In this document: one piece after another, positions 61,016 to 64,000 of the stretch
How positions within the stretch are numbered: the stretch's first letter is position 1
Layout of the letters: each line of letters starts with the position of its first letter
NCBI GenBank assembly: GCA_002409325.1
Contig: DHUU01000020.1
Span: 158,980 to 222,979 of the forward strand
Reading direction: 5' to 3'
DNA from: Bacteroidales bacterium UBA5226
GTDB taxonomy: Bacteria > Bacteroidota > Bacteroidia > Bacteroidales > UBA932
DNA length: 64,000 bases
Program-made: the position numbers and the translations under genes
The notes under the pieces: generated by a model
Databases searched by the model: none
Told to the model about the DNA's origin: nothing
Seen by the model: only the letters and a program-made list of their open reading frames with translations

Positions 61016-62989
61016 ATGAAACACACCCTTCAACCCCTTACAGCAGTCGCGCTGACCCTTGTGCTGGCATTATTGGCCTGCCACTGCAAGCCGGACATTC
61101 CACCCTTCAGTATCGGGGCAGATATGTCCTTCATCCCACAATACGAATCCCGGGGGATGGTCTTTACCGACACTACAGGACAAGAACAGGATGTACTGGC
61201 CATAATGGCAGCAAACGGCTTTGACAACATCCGCCTGCGGATCTTCGTGAATCCCCAGGCCCCGGGAGGATACTCGGAAGAAAGCTTCTGCGGACTGGAA
61301 CAGACAGTGGCCATGGCCCAACGCATTGTTACAGCCGGCATGACCTTCTCGCTGGATTTCCACTACAGCGATTACTGGGCAGATCCCGACAAGCAATACA
61401 AGCCTTCTGCATGGAACGGCCTTACGGGAGTAACATTGGAAAATGCACTGCAGGAATACACGCACCATGTGCTGACCACGCTTAAAGAAGCAGGCGCCGC
61501 CCCGCAGATTATCCAGCTGGGCAACGAGATCAACCACGGCATGGTCTGGCCGGAAGGGTATTTAGACGACAATGCCAAAGAAGAAAACTGGGCAAGCTTA
61601 ATGGGACTATACAAAGCTGGACAAAAAGCCGCGAGAGAGGTCCTCCCGCAATCCCGCCTGATGGTCCACCTGGCCCTTGGAGGACAAAACACCCTCTGCC
61701 GGCAATTTCTGGACAAAATGAACCAGTACGGGGCCGAATTTGATGTTATCGGGCTTTCCTACTACGAACAGTGGCACGAGACCTACGACGACCTGCATGC
61801 CAACCTGTACGATCTGGCTGCCCGTTACGGAAAACCCCTGTACGTCTGTGAATACGGCGCCAGTTTGGAGAATATCAGGCGTATAAACGACATAGTCCGT
61901 TCCATCCCCGGTGGTCTGGGAGACGGCACCATGGCCTGGGAACCGGCCCGGGTACTCTTCCCAAAGGGAAAGGCAGATCCCGCAGTATTGAACGTATACC
62001 GTGACATGGATGCAACTTACAAAAAAACACCTCCGCAGGAGATCCCCCTGACCCGGCGAGACCTGTCCTTTGACCGGCCAATTGTAGGTGCCGACATCTC
62101 GTGGGTCCCGGAACAGGAAAACCGGGGCACGGTGTTCTCGGAAAAAGGAGTAGCAAAAGACGTCATGGCAATCCTGAAGGACAACGGTTTCAACTGGATC
62201 CGCCTACGGCTGTTCGTAAACCCGACAGCTGAAAACGGGTATTCCCCCCAGGGCTACTGCGGACTGGAAGAGACGCTGGAAATGGCCAAACGCGCCAAAA
62301 AGGAAGGCCTGAAACTGCTGCTCAACTTCCATTACAGCGACAACTGGGCCGATCCGGGCAAACAATACACCCCGGCATCCTGGACACAATACACCGGTTC
62401 TGGAATGGAAGGACAAATCTACCGCTACACATACGAGGTTATCAGGCGGTTCATGGAAGAAGGGGTCTGCCCCGATATGGTCCAGACCGGGAACGAGATC
62501 AACCACGGAATGCTCTGGCCCCAGGGAAAAATCGAAAGTTCCTACATGCACTTCGGGGTATTGCTGCGCTGTGCCACGGCCGCTGTTCGTGCAGCCAATC
62601 CATCCATTCCCATCATGGTGCACATCGCCTGCGGAGGACAAAATGAGGAATCGGTCTATTTCTTTGACAAGATCCTAAGCCGTGACGTGAAGTTCGATAT
62701 CATTGGTCAGTCCTACTATCCCCGGTGGCACGGAACCCTTGAAGACCTGCAGCACAACCTGAACGATCTGGCTACCCGGTACAACAAGCCCGTGATTGTG
62801 GTAGAATACCAGGAGCACCGCCTGGAAGTGAATCAGATCGTGCGCAACATCCCGGAAGACATGGGACTGGGGACCTTCATCTGGGAAGCCACTTCGCCGG
62901 CCTGGGGCAATCTGTTTGATGAACGGGGTGATGCCAATGAAAACATGAAGATCTACCCGCTGTTCCTGGACAACTACGATTCCCTCTGA
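61016..62989 (+). CDS. Lipoprotein with two GH53 endo-beta-1,4-galactanase domains
   Basis: A 657-residue lipoprotein (lipobox LLAC at C22) made of two complete GH53 barrels, about 31-345 and 352-655. Both start GAD(M/I)S and share NGFxxIRLR(I/L)FVNP, LxFHYSDxWADPxKQY and GNEINHGM. Acid/base Glu are E171 and E494; nucleophiles are E279 (YVCEYG) and E597 (IVVEYQ). GH53 enzymes cut galactan in arabinogalactan type I. Most are single-domain. It overlaps the convergent ABC-F gene by 16 bp. Confidence 0.9.
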   Translation: MKHTLQPLTAVALTLVLALLACHCKPDIPPFSIGADMSFIPQYESRGMVFTDTTGQEQDVLAIMAANGFDNIRLRIFVNPQAPGGYSEESFCGLEQTVAMAQRIVTAGMTFSLDFHYSDYWADPDKQYKPSAWNGLTGVTLENALQEYTHHVLTTLKEAGAAPQIIQLGNEINHGMVWPEGYLDDNAKEENWASLMGLYKAGQKAAREVLPQSRLMVHLALGGQNTLCRQFLDKMNQYGAEFDVIGLSYYEQWHETYDDLHANLYDLAARYGKPLYVCEYGASLENIRRINDIVRSIPGGLGDGTMAWEPARVLFPKGKADPAVLNVYRDMDATYKKTPPQEIPLTRRDLSFDRPIVGADISWVPEQENRGTVFSEKGVAKDVMAILKDNGFNWIRLRLFVNPTAENGYSPQGYCGLEETLEMAKRAKKEGLKLLLNFHYSDNWADPGKQYTPASWTQYTGSGMEGQIYRYTYEVIRRFMEEGVCPDMVQTGNEINHGMLWPQGKIESSYMHFGVLLRCATAAVRAANPSIPIMVHIACGGQNEESVYFFDKILSRDVKFDIIGQSYYPRWHGTLEDLQHNLNDLATRYNKPVIVVEYQEHRLEVNQIVRNIPEDMGLGTFIWEATSPAWGNLFDERGDANENMKIYPLFLDNYDSL

Positions 62990-64000
62990 TCTTCCAGGCC
63001 GAGCAGTTCTTCCCAATCCTCCTCCAGCCGGGCAAGGATTTCGCCCATCCTTACCGAGGCTTCTGTTATCTCTTTCAGAGGTCTGGCGGGGTCGGACAGC
63101 AGACTTTCCAGATGGGATTTTTCTTCTTCGAGCGCCTGGATTGCCGCCTCCAGTTCTTCCAGGCGTTTCCGCTGCCGGTACGTCAGTTTTTTTACAGTCT
63201 GCGCCGAGGCAGAGGCAGGGGCTGATGCAGGACCCTGCGCCGGGGCAGAGGACGCGGCCCCGGAGCGACCGGCAGGCGCAGCCGCGGGGACAGTGGCAGC
63301 CGGGCGCAAGCGGTAATAATCACTGCATTTACCGGGATAATCCCTTAAGACTCCCTGCCCTTCAAATACAAAAAGATGATCGGCCAGCTTATCCATGAAA
63401 TACCGGTCGTGCGAAACAATGAGCAAACAGCCTTTAAAATGTTCCAGATACTCCTCCAGTACATTGAGCGTGAGAATATCCAGGTCGTTGGTGGGTTCGT
63501 CAAGGATCAGGAAGTTGGGGTTGCGCATCAGGATGGTCAACAGGTAGAGTCGGCGCTTTTCACCGCCGCTCAGGCGTTCCACCTTGACCTGATGCATGGA
63601 GGGAGGAAACAAAAAACGGTTCAGGAAAGAAGTTGCAGTTACTTTGCTGCCATCGGCCAGGGCCACCACCTCGGCAATGTCATGTACCACATCAAATACA
63701 GTATCCCCGGGATTGAAAGAAATTCCTTCCTGACGGTAAAATCCGAACCTGACGGTCGTCCCGTGCTGAAGGGTTCCCGATTGCGGTGCCAGTTCCCCGG
63801 CCAGGAGCCTTAAAAAAGTAGTCTTCCCCACCCCGTTCCCGCCTATGACCCCGATTTTTTCATTCCGTGAAAAATTGTAAGTAAAGTCGCGGAGCAGAGG
63901 CTCCTTTCCATACGAAAAGGATAAGTTCTTGCAATGTATGATTTTGTTGCCCAGACGGGCAATTCCGGCATTTATTTCCATGGTGCGGGTGTCGCCTGCC
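62974..64000 (-). CDS. ABC-F family ATPase (C-terminal part; gene continues beyond the window)
   Basis: The frame stays open from 62974 to the window end. The visible part, numbered from the Met codon at 63981 (335 residues), holds the second ATPase domain: Walker A GVIGGNGVGKTTFLR, signature VERLSGGEKRRLYLL, Walker B FLILDEPTNDLDILTL and VSHDRYFMDKLADH. An Ala/Pro-rich linker (about 235-262) leads to a C-terminal coiled coil (KLTYRQRKRLEELEAAIQAL), as in Uup. The first ATPase domain should lie outside the window. ABC-F proteins act on ribosomes; Uup binds branched DNA. Confidence 0.9.
   Translation of the reverse strand, partial: AGDTRTMEINAGIARLGNKIIHCKNLSFSYGKEPLLRDFTYNFSRNEKIGVIGGNGVGKTTFLRLLAGELAPQSGTLQHGTTVRFGFYRQEGISFNPGDTVFDVVHDIAEVVALADGSKVTATSFLNRFLFPPSMHQVKVERLSGGEKRRLYLLTILMRNPNFLILDEPTNDLDILTLNVLEEYLEHFKGCLLIVSHDRYFMDKLADHLFVFEGQGVLRDYPGKCSDYYRLRPAATVPAAAPAGRSGAASSAPAQGPASAPASASAQTVKKLTYRQRKRLEELEAAIQALEEEKSHLESLLSDPARPLKEITEASVRMGEILARLEEDWEELLGLEDQRES

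Overview
The window reads as chromosome of an anaerobic member of the Bacteroidota, most likely order Bacteroidales. The signs are a SusC/SusD pair, a BACON/GLUG lipoprotein, paired half-size chromate transporters, a ferredoxin-dependent 2-oxoacid oxidoreductase, and many Bacteroidota-type promoters (-7 box TAnnTTTG, sometimes with TTG about 19-21 bp upstream). Genes are packed tightly, with ATGA start/stop overlaps and several tail-to-tail overlaps. I did no database search; family names come from motifs and length.

Layout. 1-5031 (minus): operon of glucosaminidase, mltG, an RsmI-type methyltransferase, folB, mtaB and two chromate transporter halves. 5036-13520: cdd, the small SRP RNA directly in front of mnmA, an S41 protease, a porin plus YeiH-like exporter, and rpsA with an RNase Z-like gene. 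13549-17843: POT transporter with Xaa-Pro aminopeptidase, and corA with a long leader. 17865-21700 (minus): MurNAc/GlcNAc salvage operon (kinase, murQ, recR, symporter). 21723-26687: ADP-forming acyl-CoA synthetase and the korDABC oxidoreductase. 26703-29111: zapB-like, zapA, a probable 6S RNA and rny. 29095-35161 (minus): tig, clpP, clpX, M20 and M14 peptidases. 35194-37995: tpiA, prmA, GNAT, mtgA. 37967-41653 (minus): DPS-like ferritin, an SRAP-HhH fusion, radical SAM protein, MscS channel.

From about 41.7 kb the window becomes more accessory: MATE and bile-acid-symporter-type transporters, a PqqD/S24/HPrK-like triad typical of peptide modification, a SusC/SusD pair behind a leader terminator, tRNA-Leu(UAG), a CsgG-DUF4810-DUF799 lipoprotein operon, an AT-rich 1019-residue BACON/GLUG lipoprotein, ZupT, a hemerythrin-LuxR regulator, a protein with two complete GH53 galactanase domains, and an ABC-F protein cut by the window end. 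The intergenic spaces here carry two families of palindromes that the genes do not explain.

Metabolically, the POT transporter, Xaa-Pro aminopeptidase, M14, M20 and S41 peptidases, 2-oxoacid:ferredoxin oxidoreductase and ADP-forming acyl-CoA synthetase together fit peptide and amino-acid fermentation with ATP made from acyl-CoA. The MurNAc operon and several wall enzymes suggest peptidoglycan recycling, and the GH53 protein suggests use of plant galactan. These pathway statements are inference from gene content.
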